Assembly: GCF_022811685.1 (NCBI RefSeq)
Contig: NZ_CP094532.1
Span: 2,522,501-2,586,500 of the forward strand
DNA length: 64,000 nucleotides
Source: Chryseobacterium suipulveris
Lineage (GTDB): Bacteria > Bacteroidota > Bacteroidia > Flavobacteriales > Weeksellaceae
Direction: 5' to 3'
Shown piece by piece: positions 35,361 through 45,574 of this stretch. Both the position numbers and the translations under genes were made by a program. The notes beneath the pieces are model-generated. The model did no database searches. It worked only from the letters and a program-made list of their open reading frames with translations, and was not told the origin of the DNA. The stretch's first letter is position 1; the number at the start of each line of letters is the position of its first letter.

Positions 35361-36323
35361 TTACTCAAAACTATTTTCTTCAAAAGGAATGTTTTTATCT
35401 TTACAATAAACCAAAATGTCGTTATCATTAGAAAAAAAACGGTCGCAAAAAGATTCAAAATCTTTTTCTAAAGGACGATAAAACCTGTCTTCGATACCCA
35501 TTAATTTCTCTATATGCTCAATAAACCTTTCAAATTCAGGATTCATTTTGCAAAGCTTATCAATAGTTTTAAAATCCAAATTTCTATATCTTGCAGGATA
35601 CAGTATTTTTGATTGATAAGGATTGGCACTCAATTTAATAATTCCAACGCCAAAAGACTGATTTAGTCTTTCAATTTCATCTAATAAATCATCGCTAAAA
35701 TCTAATGCTACTAAATAACCATAATTTGCCCAAGATGAGTTTGAAACTGCCTGAAAATATGCCTGTTTTAATTCATTATCAGAGGAAATTTCTCTTTTTA
35801 ATTCATAAGAAGAAATTTTAAATGCCTCTTTTTGATTAATTTTTTTGAAAAATTCTTGGCTAATTTTATTTCTGAATTGAAGAAAATTCACACCTACCAT
35901 GTCAGGATTAGTCCAAACTTGTCCATTCTCTTTATTTAATGATTTTTCATGGTAAATTGTCTTTGAAAAAACATTTTCAATATCTTTTAGAAAAGTGCTT
36001 AAAAGAATATGTAAATCTCTTTCCTTATAGCTTTCTTTCTTTGTTGTTTTTTGTGACTCAACAATAATTGGTTGTATATCAACAATATCTTCTTCGAACT
36101 TCGACAAATAATACAGATAATTCCCTCCTTGCTTTTTGACTCTTTTAATTCTTTTATCATTTTTATAAATAAAATCAGTCAAATGTGCCGAAACGGTATT
36201 GTGTGGTGTTTTGCCTTTAAACTCCACATACTTTTTTGATAGAATATAATCACATAGTTCAAATGAACCTATTGGCTTCTGAATTTCTTCAAGTGATTTT
36301 AATACTGCTTCCTTAATAGTCAT
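35361..36323 (-). CDS. HARE-HTH protein with PD-(D/E)XK nuclease-like domain
   Basis: Protein of 320 residues. Residues 1-75 form a HARE-type winged helix ([20 protein letters not shown] ... [13 protein letters not shown] ... YYLSKFEE). After a linker, residues about 100-300 look like a restriction-type nuclease: NPDMVGV with D141, then the E174-L-K176 motif (SSYELK), then [17 protein letters not shown], the order seen in PD-(D/E)XK proteins. I infer a DNA-targeting protein, perhaps restriction or defence, but no methyltransferase is nearby. It is more A/T-rich than cysS and folE on either side, which fits acquisition by transfer. The 11 bp gap to folE suggests co-transcription. Confidence 0.7.
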   Translation of the reverse strand: MTIKEAVLKSLEEIQKPIGSFELCDYILSKKYVEFKGKTPHNTVSAHLTDFIYKNDKRIKRVKKQGGNYLYYLSKFEEDIVDIQPIIVESQKTTKKESYKERDLHILLSTFLKDIENVFSKTIYHEKSLNKENGQVWTNPDMVGVNFLQFRNKISQEFFKKINQKEAFKISSYELKREISSDNELKQAYFQAVSNSSWANYGYLVALDFSDDLLDEIERLNQSFGVGIIKLSANPYQSKILYPARYRNLDFKTIDKLCKMNPEFERFIEHIEKLMGIEDRFYRPLEKDFESFCDRFFSNDNDILVYCKDKNIPFEENSFE

Positions 36324-36334
36324 TTTCTTAAATT

Positions 36335-37000
36335 TTAATCCAACTTCGCGTGACTTCCTACATAATGCAGGAATTCCTGTCGTGTAATGGGGTTCGTTCG
36401 GAAGATTCCACTGAGTTCTGCGGTGATGGTGGAACTTGCAGTATCTTTAATTCCCCGACAATTCACACAAAGATGTTTTGCATCGATGATACAGGCAACG
36501 TCTTTGGTTCCCAATGCTTCCTTTAAAGCATCCACAATCTGCATCGTCAAACGTTCCTGAACCTGCGGTCTTTTTGCGTAATAATCAACGAGCCGGTTAA
36601 TTTTCGAAAGTCCAATTACCTCGCCATTAGAAATGTAGGCAACATGCGCTTTTCCGATAATCGGCAGGAAATGGTGCTCGCAGAAAGAATATACAGTGAT
36701 GTCTTTTTCTACCAACATCTGCCGGTATTTGTACTTATTGGAAAATGTAGAAATTCCCGGTTTGTTTTCAGGCAAAAGCCCGCCAAAAATTTCCCTCACA
36801 TACATTTTTGCCACCCGTTTTGGGGAATCTTTCAGGGAGTCGTCGGTCATATCCATTCCCAGCGTCTCCATGATCTTATGAAAATGTTCCTGGATAATCT
36901 CAATCTTTTCGTCCGGAGATTTCTCGAATGCATCCTTCCGCAAAGGAGTGTGATCCTTTCCCGTAAACAGGTCGTCGTCGTTTTCGAATTCTGGATTCAT
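36335..37000 (-). CDS. folE: GTP cyclohydrolase I
   Basis: Converts GTP to dihydroneopterin triphosphate, first step of folate synthesis. 221 residues. Zinc ligands C107 (FCEHH), H110 and C178 (HLCVNCRG) are present, with H109 catalytic; the substrate loop is LSKINRLVDYYAKRPQVQERLT. The first 30 residues are a non-conserved acidic extension usual in Bacteroidota. A strong promoter stands directly upstream. Confidence 0.96.
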   Translation of the reverse strand: MNPEFENDDDLFTGKDHTPLRKDAFEKSPDEKIEIIQEHFHKIMETLGMDMTDDSLKDSPKRVAKMYVREIFGGLLPENKPGISTFSNKYKYRQMLVEKDITVYSFCEHHFLPIIGKAHVAYISNGEVIGLSKINRLVDYYAKRPQVQERLTMQIVDALKEALGTKDVACIIDAKHLCVNCRGIKDTASSTITAELSGIFRTNPITRQEFLHYVGSHAKLD

Positions 37001-37020
37001 ATCTTATCGTGATGAAAGGA

Positions 37021-37052
37021 CAAAATTAGGAATTTTAGGAGCGAACCACAAA
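37021..37052 (-). promoter_or_regulatory. folE promoter
   Basis: Minus-strand -7 TAATTTTG at 37021-37028 and -33 TTTG at 37049-37052, spacer 20 bp. Leader of about 15 nt before the ATG at 37000. The promoter may also serve the HARE-HTH gene downstream. Confidence 0.7.
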
Positions 37053-37089
37053 ACTGGGCTGCTTTATCTTTGAAGTTAAAAACAAAAAA

Positions 37090-37106
37090 CCGGAAAACAC
37101 TTCCGG
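37090..37106 (-). terminator. terminator of the 196-residue exported protein
   Basis: CCGGAA (37090-37095) / TTCCGG (37101-37106) and a long T run on the minus strand beyond 37090. The stop is at 37131. Confidence 0.75.
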
Positions 37107-37130
37107 CTTAAATTATATCAAACATATCTA

Positions 37131-37721
37131 TTACAATCCGAAGCGAACACCCAAATTCGCAATGGAAATCCCGAAACCTGCTTCAGCGAACACCGCGATT
37201 TTATCTCCATAACTCGCACCGATCGGATTAACCTGAAACATAAAGCCGGTAACATCCTGTTTTCCTGTGTCGGTTTCGCGATTCATGAACAGCATACCGA
37301 GCATTGCATTTCCATACAGCTTAAACTTATTGTTTTGATAATATCTTACATCAACTCCGGGCATTACTGCGACATACGAGCTATTGTAGGTCATATTTTT
37401 TGTGCTGCCATTATTAATATTTTTAATAGTCGCTTCATTCTTAATCCCCATAAAACCCACCTGCAGACCAAGACCAACAATCTCTGACAAGCCATATCGG
37501 TAATCGACAAAAATATAAGGATAGCTTGTGGAGTAGTTGTCCTCTCTCGTAACTCCTGTAATCGGTAAAATAATGGCGTCGAAGGCATTGATGAAGAGGT
37601 CACCTGTTGACAGCATGGTTCCGTCGCCGACTCCGACTTTGATTTGATGTTTGTAATCCTGTGCCTTCAGGCAAGTAAATGAGAACAGCAACGCAATAAG
37701 CGTAAGATGAAGTTTTTTCAT
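37131..37721 (-). CDS. probable outer-membrane beta-barrel protein
   Basis: Exported protein of 196 residues (start at 37721, MKKLHLTLIALLFSFTCLKAQ). The mature sequence alternates hydrophobic and polar residues in strands (YPYIFVDYRYGLSEIVGLGLQVGFMGI, NSSYVAVMPGVDVRYY, KLYGNAMLGMLFMN) and ends VRFGL, a beta-barrel end. No lipobox. Family not recognised beyond 'small outer membrane barrel'. The longer frame to 37778 would put a hydrophobic stretch before the signal peptide and is unlikely. Confidence 0.75.
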   Translation of the reverse strand: MKKLHLTLIALLFSFTCLKAQDYKHQIKVGVGDGTMLSTGDLFINAFDAIILPITGVTREDNYSTSYPYIFVDYRYGLSEIVGLGLQVGFMGIKNEATIKNINNGSTKNMTYNSSYVAVMPGVDVRYYQNNKFKLYGNAMLGMLFMNRETDTGKQDVTGFMFQVNPIGASYGDKIAVFAEAGFGISIANLGVRFGL

Positions 37722-37782
37722 GGTACAATTTTTTATGAGCAAAAATAAGAAAAAAATGTATCCGTTCTGAAAAAACACAAAA

Positions 37783-37800
37783 CCCGGAAAAACTTCCGGG
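37783..37800 (-). terminator. sprA terminator
   Basis: CCCGGAA (37783-37789) / TTCCGGG (37794-37800), with an A/T-rich tail on the minus strand. It lies 15 bp after the sprA stop at 37815. Confidence 0.75.
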
Positions 37801-37814
37801 CTTAATGTTGAAAT

Positions 37815-40800
37815 TTAAAATCCTCCGCCTGCACCGGTAAAGGTGAATGTTGCGGTGATCCCTGCTCTAATCGTGGAGAGCGGGAACGCGGTGGAAATCT
37901 TGTACTTCGTAAGCATTTGGTCGTAGAAGAGTTTGATGTTGAAGTTCTGCGACATGCTGTAATCTGCCGAAAACTTAATGCTCATCATTCGCTGACCGCC
38001 GGTAACCTGTGAATCGTTTTGAAGAATGTTGGTAATTCTTGTCTGGCTGTCTCTCAGAGAGAAATCGCCTCTAAAATTCACATCGCTCTTGATGGTACGC
38101 TCTTTACCTTTGAAGTTCATTTTCAGTTTGAAATCCTTCAAAATGTATCCGAAACCGAAGATATATTCTTTTCCAACGTCTTCCGTCAAAGTATGATTTA
38201 CTAAACCAAGCATAAACATCCTGTCGCGGTTATAGGAAGCACGGAACTGCATATTGTTTCTGAGCGTCATATCTGCTCCGATTAGCGGTGCGAAAGCTTC
38301 CACATAACCCACCTGTGAATAGGTGTACGGATTATAGAAATCGTTGAAAGCATCCCGGTTCGGAGCGGCGTTGTGCTGCATATTATAATAATCGATGCTC
38401 GACTGAATTCCCGATGCGGTGTAAGTTGACGTATAACCGTGAAGTACATCAAATTTAGAGAACTGGCTATTTACTAAAGGAATATTTTTCAATCCCGAAT
38501 AGGTAACTCTCCAGTTCGGAAGCGGGAATCCTGACTTTTTAGGATCAGTTATCGGTCCGCTCACGGATTTTCCTTCAACCGCTGCCTGGAATGCCGGAAC
38601 CAACACATAGGCATTTGCGAGTGAGTGACCATCTGTAAATCCGTCTCCAGCAAGTGTTCCTCCCATTTGTTGAGAAATTTGTCGTGCATTTGCAATCATA
38701 TTGTCATAAATCGTTGCGCCGTCTGTAAATGCAGTTCGGAAAGTCCAAGCAGTCTTCGAGTGGGTAATCATATCGTTACCGAACGAGAACTGGAATCCGT
38801 TTGCAGGATTGGAATCTGCATCGACATTGTAACCACCCTGAGTGAAATTGCTGGTAAAGTTTTTCATCACATTCAGGTCAATTCTGAAATCATTCACAGG
38901 CATGATCTGAACATTCGCGAGGAAATTTCGGTTTTTCATCTGTGTATATGGATCGTTCATATAGTGCGAATCTGAGATCCATCCCCTTTCAATCACCGTC
39001 CTTCTGTAATCCGCCTGCGAACCGAGTAGGAATCCTGCAGTTGGTCCACCTAAAGTCTGTCCGTACCCAAAGAAATTAGGTGCTGAAAGCAATCCTGGAA
39101 GTACAGTACCATTATTCTCATTATAAGAAATATCGAGTTGCTTTACCGATGTTAATGCATACGCAATACTTTGCAGCGGCGTAAGTTTGTTTTTGAACTT
39201 GTGGGTTCTGAAACCTCTCTTACCATTTTTCTTTTGCCATTCTTGGGTAATCACATTGTTCAGCGAGTCAATTTCCTGCTTTCTTTTCAGCATTTTCGAA
39301 TTGATCGCTTGGAAATACTTGAACTTGCTGAAGAATTTAGGCATATCGACCGTCGCAGTTCCAATGATATTGTTGGTATTCTGACCGATGCTTCCCAAAC
39401 TTTCTGCTTTTTGAGTGTCTGGATTGATGAACCTTGTCATCACAGTACTTCGCGCATTCCAATTATAAGTAAATCCATAACCAAGTTCAGCATTTATGAA
39501 ATCCAGGTATGGTAAGTATTCGAACGGGAAGCGGTAATTCAACTGAACTCTGTGGTTATAAAGTACCGGTCTTCCTGCCCTGAAAACATCAGAAAAAATT
39601 GATTTCGTCGTCATATCCGCAGGATTCAGATTGTCGTTCAGAGTCCTCATTGCGGAATTGATTTCAAGTTTCAGAGATTTGGTAAAATTAAACCCTAATC
39701 CATACTGCCATCCGAAGAAGAAGTTTCTGTTTCTGATCACATCGAATTCCTGACCTGTATTTCCACTAAGGATCGATTCGATATTCCTGAATTCAAGTTC
39801 GTTATAATTTCTGTCAACTTCCGTGCGGAAAGACAATCTTGTAGGAACTGGATTAAAGTTGACTTCTTTCAGCCATCTCAAATATTTATATGATTTGGCA
39901 GTGTCACTCACTACTTTATTGAACGGTCTTAAAACCCACGGTTTAAAAGAATAATTGTAGTCGATATACCCTTTCAGATACTGCCGGTAATTCTTTTTGG
40001 TGTAAACATCCCTGTAATAATCGTCGTTATAAACAGCAGTTACAGAAACGTTTTCTACGTCGTAGAATTTTGGTTTCTTGTTCGGATTCATTCTTTCCTT
40101 ACGCATATTTACGACACCGACACTTCTTTGCTGTGTATAAGTTCTTGCCACTTTTTTCAGCTGATCTCTGTTTGGTGCCTCCTCAAATTTCACATCATTG
40201 TCAATCGGATTGTATTTCGGATCTTCAATGGTTTGCGTGTAGGAATAATTCACCGGAATTTTCATCCCTGCTTTTTCAGGAAGGAATTTGTCAACATTTA
40301 CGGTAGTGTTGATGCTGAACGCGGAATGTGTCGCCTGAGATCTCTCGGAAGGTTTTTGAGTAATTCCGCCAAAACCTACGGTGGAATAGGAAGCATTTGC
40401 ATTAACAAGCGCGAAATCTCCAAGGTTAAAGTTCAAACTTGCATTTCCGGCATATCCTCCCTTATTTTCAATTCCGGAAAGTCGAATTTCGTTCACCCAT
40501 AAGACGATCTCTTTTGTTGATGCCGCGTTTTTATTACGAACTCCCAACATAATCGTGGTTACATTTCCGAGACTCGGTCTACCTTTAATATAGATTTTTT
40601 TGTTAGGGTCGATTGAACCGTACTCGACGTCTTCTATTCTCTGGTCAATTGCGTTTGAGTGCTCCTGGTCGCGTCTCATTTTAGCATTCACAAAGTTCTG
40701 GATTTCAAGATGCATCATATTTTCGTGCGGCCAGATTTCGAGTGGCGACTTCGCATTTTTTGCAGTATATTTCAGTGACGCCTCGTATTCGTAGTAGTTA

Positions 40801-43800
40801 TCAGTAGCATCACTTCCGAAACGGATGAAGAATTTTGCGTCTGGATCATAAGCGGATGAGTTTACGTTTTTCAAATCTTCAGCATGCACGAATAGTTCCA
40901 TGTTCTGGTAGCGTCTCATGTCCAGCGCTACATTTTTGAAAACACCACGTGACGTATCTCCGAAAAGTGGTGAAGCTTTCATGTATAAGGACGCTTCGTT
41001 CTGTCTTTGCGCACCGGCATTTCCACTCAATACCTGTCTGTCAATTCCAGGAGGAAGCACATAAGGAGGTTGGTTAAGTCCGTTTTCTTCAAGGTTTACA
41101 CTACCTACATCAAGGTTTTGGTCGGTTACGATCTGCGTTCCTTCCTGATCTGGAAGATTCGTTGCGATATTTTTGGTGTATTTTCTCCAATCGCTTCTTA
41201 CCAAATCTAAAGTTCCGAAACGGATTGTAGATGCCTCGTCAAAGCCGGTAAGCAATAATCTTGCAAACCGCACATTATTCAAAATCGAAGGATCTTTTGC
41301 TCCGCCTTCGTTTGCACCCGTATCAAACTGAGTTACCGGAATTCGGAAAAGATACCACTTGTTTTTGCCGGTTTGTCCGTTTTGGAATCTGGCATCAACT
41401 TCTTTCACGTCAACAATGAAGTTCTCGCCGAGTACCATATCCTGCTGACCAAGTTTGATAGTATATTGGTTATAGTTCTCGTTCTGATCAAGGTTGTAGT
41501 CGCGGTTTACATCTTCTGCATCAGGAGTCTGTGTAGCAACCTCAAGCGTGTTGCTCTGCGAGTTCCCTTCTGGACCACGGAAATACTTGTATCGTTCTGC
41601 CACTGAGGAAGCTTGAGGTCCGGTGAATTTATTTGACAAGTAGAAAACGAAATCATCAGATGCCGGATCCGGAAGATTAGTCACTGGATTCATGAAATTA
41701 GTCCCGAATTTATCCGCCTCACCTGCTGCGTCTAATCCGTCATAACCTAAATCTTGAGCGGTTCTCTCGTCACCTTCTGTTGAAAATGCATAAAGAATCG
41801 GGAATTGGTTGGGTTGCTTCCCCCAATTGGTCGTCGTTGTATTGGCAGGAACGTTCGGTGTTGGCAAACCGTTTTCATAGGTTAGTTTTCCGTCTTTCAA
41901 TACATCTTCCGAAACATTTCCAAGATGAAGCAAAATTTTCGGGTCTGCTCCTAAATTTTTTCCGTCTGCATAAGGATCCATCATCCAAAATTCAACATAT
42001 TCAATATTAGAATTGGTAAAATTTGAAACTGAGATCGGCCTCATCAATCCCGCCCATCTCTGTTGGGTAGTTTCGATTTGCGTATTGACGTTATAAGGAC
42101 CCCTTTCCTGCGGGAAGTAAGAAATATCAAATGTATTGGTGTAAAGCTGTTCACCTGCTACAAAATCTCTGCTGTTGTACAGTTCCTTCATTTCAACTCT
42201 TCGTGAAGCGTGGTTAGAAACAGCTTGTGCATTGATTCCTGTAGGTGCAGCTCCCCCGATTCCGTAAAATCTTGGATCGATATTGTACCATGAAAGCAAA
42301 CCTCTACCATTTCCGTGGGCTAAGTTGTCATTAAGTTCTGCACCCGAGAATATAGGTTCCGGATTGAGTTCAGGTTTTGAAGCCAGACTCCACATTGCCG
42401 GTTCTTTCAGAGAGATTTTTGATGTAGTCTGCTCGAAATCATCAATATACGATTGATCGCCAATTCCTTTGTTCTGTCCCGGAATCAAGTATGCTCCTTC
42501 TGCCATGAAACTCAGATTTGATGGCGCTTCGGTGTTGATTAAAGGAATTTTGTCGGTAAGTCGCGTCAGGAACGGCAACTGATTGTTGTATAAGATGTTG
42601 AATCCGGCCATCGTATTGTTCACCGCTTCCTGACCGAAATTCACTTTCTGGGTCAAAGGTGTTTCCGAATAGTTGACCACCGTTCCACCAATTGTAAGGT
42701 GTTCATTGAATTTTCTTTCGAGATTTAACCCGAGGAATCTTTTCCGCTGCGTATTGAAAGTCAGCTGGTTTTCCATTGAAATATTGATCGCCTGTCCCGA
42801 CTGCTTCACTGCTTCGTTAATGATATTCACCGTTCCAAGCATATAATCTACGGTATAGTCAACCCCTTCCTGAAGCTGCACTCCATTTGCGGTAACTTTT
42901 ACCGAACCTTGTGGAACATTGATTGCGCCGAGAGAAATGCCGGTTCCCTGCGAACCTTTAAAGCGACCTTCCATCGTGTAACGCAATGCAAGATTACTTT
43001 GCGAAGCTACCTGTTTCTGCTGGTCATACAGATCATTGAAAACAAATTTTGGATCATTGCTTCCCAACTTGCTCTGCAAATAGCTACCGAAAGGTTTTGC
43101 TTTAGTAAAAATTACTTTTCCATTGGCTGGATCTACAGTAATATTCGGCACAAAGTCGAAAATCCCATCACCCAAGATATCCCCGTTTTGCTGCAAGTCA
43201 TTATTCATATTCAGTCGATCCCAATTGAAAAGCTTCAACAGGTTAATGTCCTGAACTGGAGTATTCGGAAGATAATTTACCTTTCCACTTTGTGCATCAC
43301 GGTAATAAACGTTGAGCAGGAATCCGTCTCCACTCAACTGGTTGGTGTTGAGCGAATAAATATTTTTCATCATCAAATCCCACATCGGCGAAGTAGTTTT
43401 CACCATGGTATTTGGTTTCAATACTTTCGTGATCAACACAGAACCTTCTTCAGAAAACTCTCCAACTTTATATACTTTACTTTCACCATTCAAGGTATAG
43501 GAGTATGATACCGCCAAAAGCTGATTGTCATTAAGTCGCTGATTTAATGACAAATAACCCAATTGTGGGTGGAATGTAAATTCGTTCTGAGAAAGCCTTC
43601 TTGCTTTTCGGTTGAAGATAAACTGTTCACCGTCCATATAAATTTCCGGTGTTCCGTTGGCATTAGGAAAAGTCTGTCTGTTGATGGCATTATACGCGGT
43701 ATTCACATTTCTAATATCCGGTCCTAAAGCCACAATGCTCTGGTAAAGGTTATTTTGCGAGTTATCGGGAATTCCTGACGCTCCTTCTCCTAAATCACGA

Positions 43801-44885
43801 ATACCCAAAATACCTTTTTGATCCTGAAGATTTCCCGAACCTTGGTCCAAAACCCACGCCTCAATTCTCGTAATGTTAATTCTTGACTGCACCTGCGGAT
43901 AATATTCTAACGCACGGTCGTAATTGTTGAGGAAATAATGCCCCAGATAATAGTGTTGGTTATCTTCATAGTCAATCGCGTTGAGTTTGAAAGTGTTCAT
44001 CACACCACCTCCCTGCGCAATAATATTTCTCGATTCACCCTGCTGTTGAGAAAAAACCAAAGTTCCGTACGTTTTTCCGAGCTGGAATTCGGTTTTCAAA
44101 CCAAAAAGTGATTCAGAACCACGAATCAAACTTGTAGAAAGTGGCATATTCACATTACCAAATTCCACCCTTTTAATAATCTTATCTTCACCACCAGTTG
44201 TTTTATCCTGCAAACCCTTCGACTGCAAATCTTTCCAAGTTCCTTTTGCCTGCCAAACAAGATTCATCTTGTTCTCGAATGCAAATCCACTTTGAGTATC
44301 ATAGTTTGCTTTGAGTTGAAGATTTTCACCCACTTTCCCCAATAATCCGAGTTGGATTCTCTGCTGAATATCGATTGCGAAATTGGTTCTGTTATGCGGT
44401 AAAATCAGGGGATTATCAATTTTCTGATAAAGAATTCCAAGGTCGAAGGATGCAAATCCCTGCGGAATAATCTCAATCTTATTCCCACCAAAAATCGATT
44501 CAAAAAGCTTGTTCTTAATATTCAAACTTGGCAGAAAACCTTTTTTTGTACCTGCTGTGGTTTCTTTAAGGTAACTTTGGCTATTTAGCGCAGATTTTTC
44601 CCTATAATAGCTACTTAGCTGATTGTTGAGCATATAACGGTAATACTCATCGGAAGTCATAGAAACCGGACTTCCAACCACCATATTCCCAATTTTCGGA
44701 TACAGGATATACATTCCGCTTTGCACATCGTAGAAAGCTTCGTAATGCAGCGGATCCGGCAACGAAAAATCCTGCCGCACCGATGCGCTGTCCGACGGTT
44801 TTACCTGCGCAAAAACTGTTACGAAAGAAAAACAGAGAAAAAATAAAGTTAATAATTTATGCCGAAAAATAATGCTCTTGTCCAA
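37815..44885 (-). CDS. sprA: SprA, outer-membrane channel of the type IX secretion system
   Basis: Giant beta-barrel of 2356 residues that forms the outer-membrane exit channel of the type IX secretion and gliding machinery (SprA/SOV family; usual length 2300-2500). Signal peptide 1-26 (ending VTVFAQ), then beta-rich repeats throughout, with family stretches such as YSYTLNGESKVYKVGEFSEEG and PVNYSYTQTIEDPKYNPIDNDV. It would export the sorting-domain proteins in this window. The frame opens at TTG, not ATG, one codon (CGT) after the ruvA stop and in the same frame, so initiation is likely by coupling to ruvA. No nearby ATG fits the signal peptide. Confidence 0.95.
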   Translation of the reverse strand: MDKSIIFRHKLLTLFFLCFSFVTVFAQVKPSDSASVRQDFSLPDPLHYEAFYDVQSGMYILYPKIGNMVVGSPVSMTSDEYYRYMLNNQLSSYYREKSALNSQSYLKETTAGTKKGFLPSLNIKNKLFESIFGGNKIEIIPQGFASFDLGILYQKIDNPLILPHNRTNFAIDIQQRIQLGLLGKVGENLQLKANYDTQSGFAFENKMNLVWQAKGTWKDLQSKGLQDKTTGGEDKIIKRVEFGNVNMPLSTSLIRGSESLFGLKTEFQLGKTYGTLVFSQQQGESRNIIAQGGGVMNTFKLNAIDYEDNQHYYLGHYFLNNYDRALEYYPQVQSRINITRIEAWVLDQGSGNLQDQKGILGIRDLGEGASGIPDNSQNNLYQSIVALGPDIRNVNTAYNAINRQTFPNANGTPEIYMDGEQFIFNRKARRLSQNEFTFHPQLGYLSLNQRLNDNQLLAVSYSYTLNGESKVYKVGEFSEEGSVLITKVLKPNTMVKTTSPMWDLMMKNIYSLNTNQLSGDGFLLNVYYRDAQSGKVNYLPNTPVQDINLLKLFNWDRLNMNNDLQQNGDILGDGIFDFVPNITVDPANGKVIFTKAKPFGSYLQSKLGSNDPKFVFNDLYDQQKQVASQSNLALRYTMEGRFKGSQGTGISLGAINVPQGSVKVTANGVQLQEGVDYTVDYMLGTVNIINEAVKQSGQAINISMENQLTFNTQRKRFLGLNLERKFNEHLTIGGTVVNYSETPLTQKVNFGQEAVNNTMAGFNILYNNQLPFLTRLTDKIPLINTEAPSNLSFMAEGAYLIPGQNKGIGDQSYIDDFEQTTSKISLKEPAMWSLASKPELNPEPIFSGAELNDNLAHGNGRGLLSWYNIDPRFYGIGGAAPTGINAQAVSNHASRRVEMKELYNSRDFVAGEQLYTNTFDISYFPQERGPYNVNTQIETTQQRWAGLMRPISVSNFTNSNIEYVEFWMMDPYADGKNLGADPKILLHLGNVSEDVLKDGKLTYENGLPTPNVPANTTTTNWGKQPNQFPILYAFSTEGDERTAQDLGYDGLDAAGEADKFGTNFMNPVTNLPDPASDDFVFYLSNKFTGPQASSVAERYKYFRGPEGNSQSNTLEVATQTPDAEDVNRDYNLDQNENYNQYTIKLGQQDMVLGENFIVDVKEVDARFQNGQTGKNKWYLFRIPVTQFDTGANEGGAKDPSILNNVRFARLLLTGFDEASTIRFGTLDLVRSDWRKYTKNIATNLPDQEGTQIVTDQNLDVGSVNLEENGLNQPPYVLPPGIDRQVLSGNAGAQRQNEASLYMKASPLFGDTSRGVFKNVALDMRRYQNMELFVHAEDLKNVNSSAYDPDAKFFIRFGSDATDNYYEYEASLKYTAKNAKSPLEIWPHENMMHLEIQNFVNAKMRRDQEHSNAIDQRIEDVEYGSIDPNKKIYIKGRPSLGNVTTIMLGVRNKNAASTKEIVLWVNEIRLSGIENKGGYAGNASLNFNLGDFALVNANASYSTVGFGGITQKPSERSQATHSAFSINTTVNVDKFLPEKAGMKIPVNYSYTQTIEDPKYNPIDNDVKFEEAPNRDQLKKVARTYTQQRSVGVVNMRKERMNPNKKPKFYDVENVSVTAVYNDDYYRDVYTKKNYRQYLKGYIDYNYSFKPWVLRPFNKVVSDTAKSYKYLRWLKEVNFNPVPTRLSFRTEVDRNYNELEFRNIESILSGNTGQEFDVIRNRNFFFGWQYGLGFNFTKSLKLEINSAMRTLNDNLNPADMTTKSIFSDVFRAGRPVLYNHRVQLNYRFPFEYLPYLDFINAELGYGFTYNWNARSTVMTRFINPDTQKAESLGSIGQNTNNIIGTATVDMPKFFSKFKYFQAINSKMLKRKQEIDSLNNVITQEWQKKNGKRGFRTHKFKNKLTPLQSIAYALTSVKQLDISYNENNGTVLPGLLSAPNFFGYGQTLGGPTAGFLLGSQADYRRTVIERGWISDSHYMNDPYTQMKNRNFLANVQIMPVNDFRIDLNVMKNFTSNFTQGGYNVDADSNPANGFQFSFGNDMITHSKTAWTFRTAFTDGATIYDNMIANARQISQQMGGTLAGDGFTDGHSLANAYVLVPAFQAAVEGKSVSGPITDPKKSGFPLPNWRVTYSGLKNIPLVNSQFSKFDVLHGYTSTYTASGIQSSIDYYNMQHNAAPNRDAFNDFYNPYTYSQVGYVEAFAPLIGADMTLRNNMQFRASYNRDRMFMLGLVNHTLTEDVGKEYIFGFGYILKDFKLKMNFKGKERTIKSDVNFRGDFSLRDSQTRITNILQNDSQVTGGQRMMSIKFSADYSMSQNFNIKLFYDQMLTKYKISTAFPLSTIRAGITATFTFTGAGGGF

Positions 44886-44888
44886 ACG

Positions 44889-45473
44889 TTAAATGTTTTT
44901 TAAAATTTGCTTCACCAAATCCTCCACTGTAAGATCAGGGTTTTGTTTAAGAATACGATCTGCAATCTTGTCGCTCGTTTTCCGGGGAATCCCCAAAACC
45001 TCTAATGCAGATAACGATTCTTCCTTCACTTTATTATTCTCAAATGTAGAAATATTTGCATCCAAAACCGTGAATTTTTGGACTTTATCACGTAAATCGA
45101 CAATGATTCTTTCAGCAGTTTTCACACCGATTCCCTTCACTTTTTGAAGCATCAGTGCATTACCCGAAAGTATCGCCGAAGCAATCTCGTCCAAAGATAA
45201 AGAAGACAACATGATGATGGCAGAAACTGGTCCCACTCCATTAACGCTTATTAACAGATTAAACATTTCTTTCTCCAAAATTGTGTTAAAGCCAAATAGC
45301 AAATGTACATCTTCACGGATGATCTGCTGAATATTGAGAAACGTCTCCTTACCCAAAACCAGCTTTTCTGAAGTTTGCAAACTGACGCCGACCAAATAGC
45401 CAACACCGTTTACATCGACGACCACAGATGTTGGATTCAATTGCTGTACGATTCCTTTGAGAGAATAAATCAT
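44889..45473 (-). CDS. ruvA: Holliday junction helicase subunit RuvA
   Basis: DNA-binding subunit of the RuvAB branch-migration complex. 194 residues from the start MIYSLKGIVQQL (45473). N-terminal OB fold, then the two helix-hairpin-helix motifs (FNLLISVNGVGPVSAI and LQKVKGIGVKTAERIIVDLR), then a C-terminal RuvB-contact domain (VKEESLSALEVLGI). A good promoter is directly upstream. The stop codon is in the same frame as sprA, separated by a single sense codon. maeB lies upstream on the same strand. Confidence 0.95.
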   Translation of the reverse strand: MIYSLKGIVQQLNPTSVVVDVNGVGYLVGVSLQTSEKLVLGKETFLNIQQIIREDVHLLFGFNTILEKEMFNLLISVNGVGPVSAIIMLSSLSLDEIASAILSGNALMLQKVKGIGVKTAERIIVDLRDKVQKFTVLDANISTFENNKVKEESLSALEVLGIPRKTSDKIADRILKQNPDLTVEDLVKQILKNI

Positions 45474-45488
45474 GGTGAATGGAAACGA

Positions 45489-45518
45489 CAAATATAATCA
45501 TTTCGAGAACGTTTCAAA
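45489..45518 (-). promoter_or_regulatory. ruvA-sprA promoter
   Basis: Minus-strand -7 TATATTTG at 45489-45496 and -33 TTTG at 45515-45518, spacer 18 bp, about 15 bp before the ruvA ATG. It would drive ruvA and sprA together. Confidence 0.65.
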
Positions 45519-45574
45519 ATGATAAAGTGCCGATTTTGAATATTATTTTTGAGAATAAACCCCGATCTACTACA

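Noticed and set aside
42909..43508. 199-residue plus-strand frame opposite sprA
   Set aside because: Antisense shadow of sprA without a start-site or family support.
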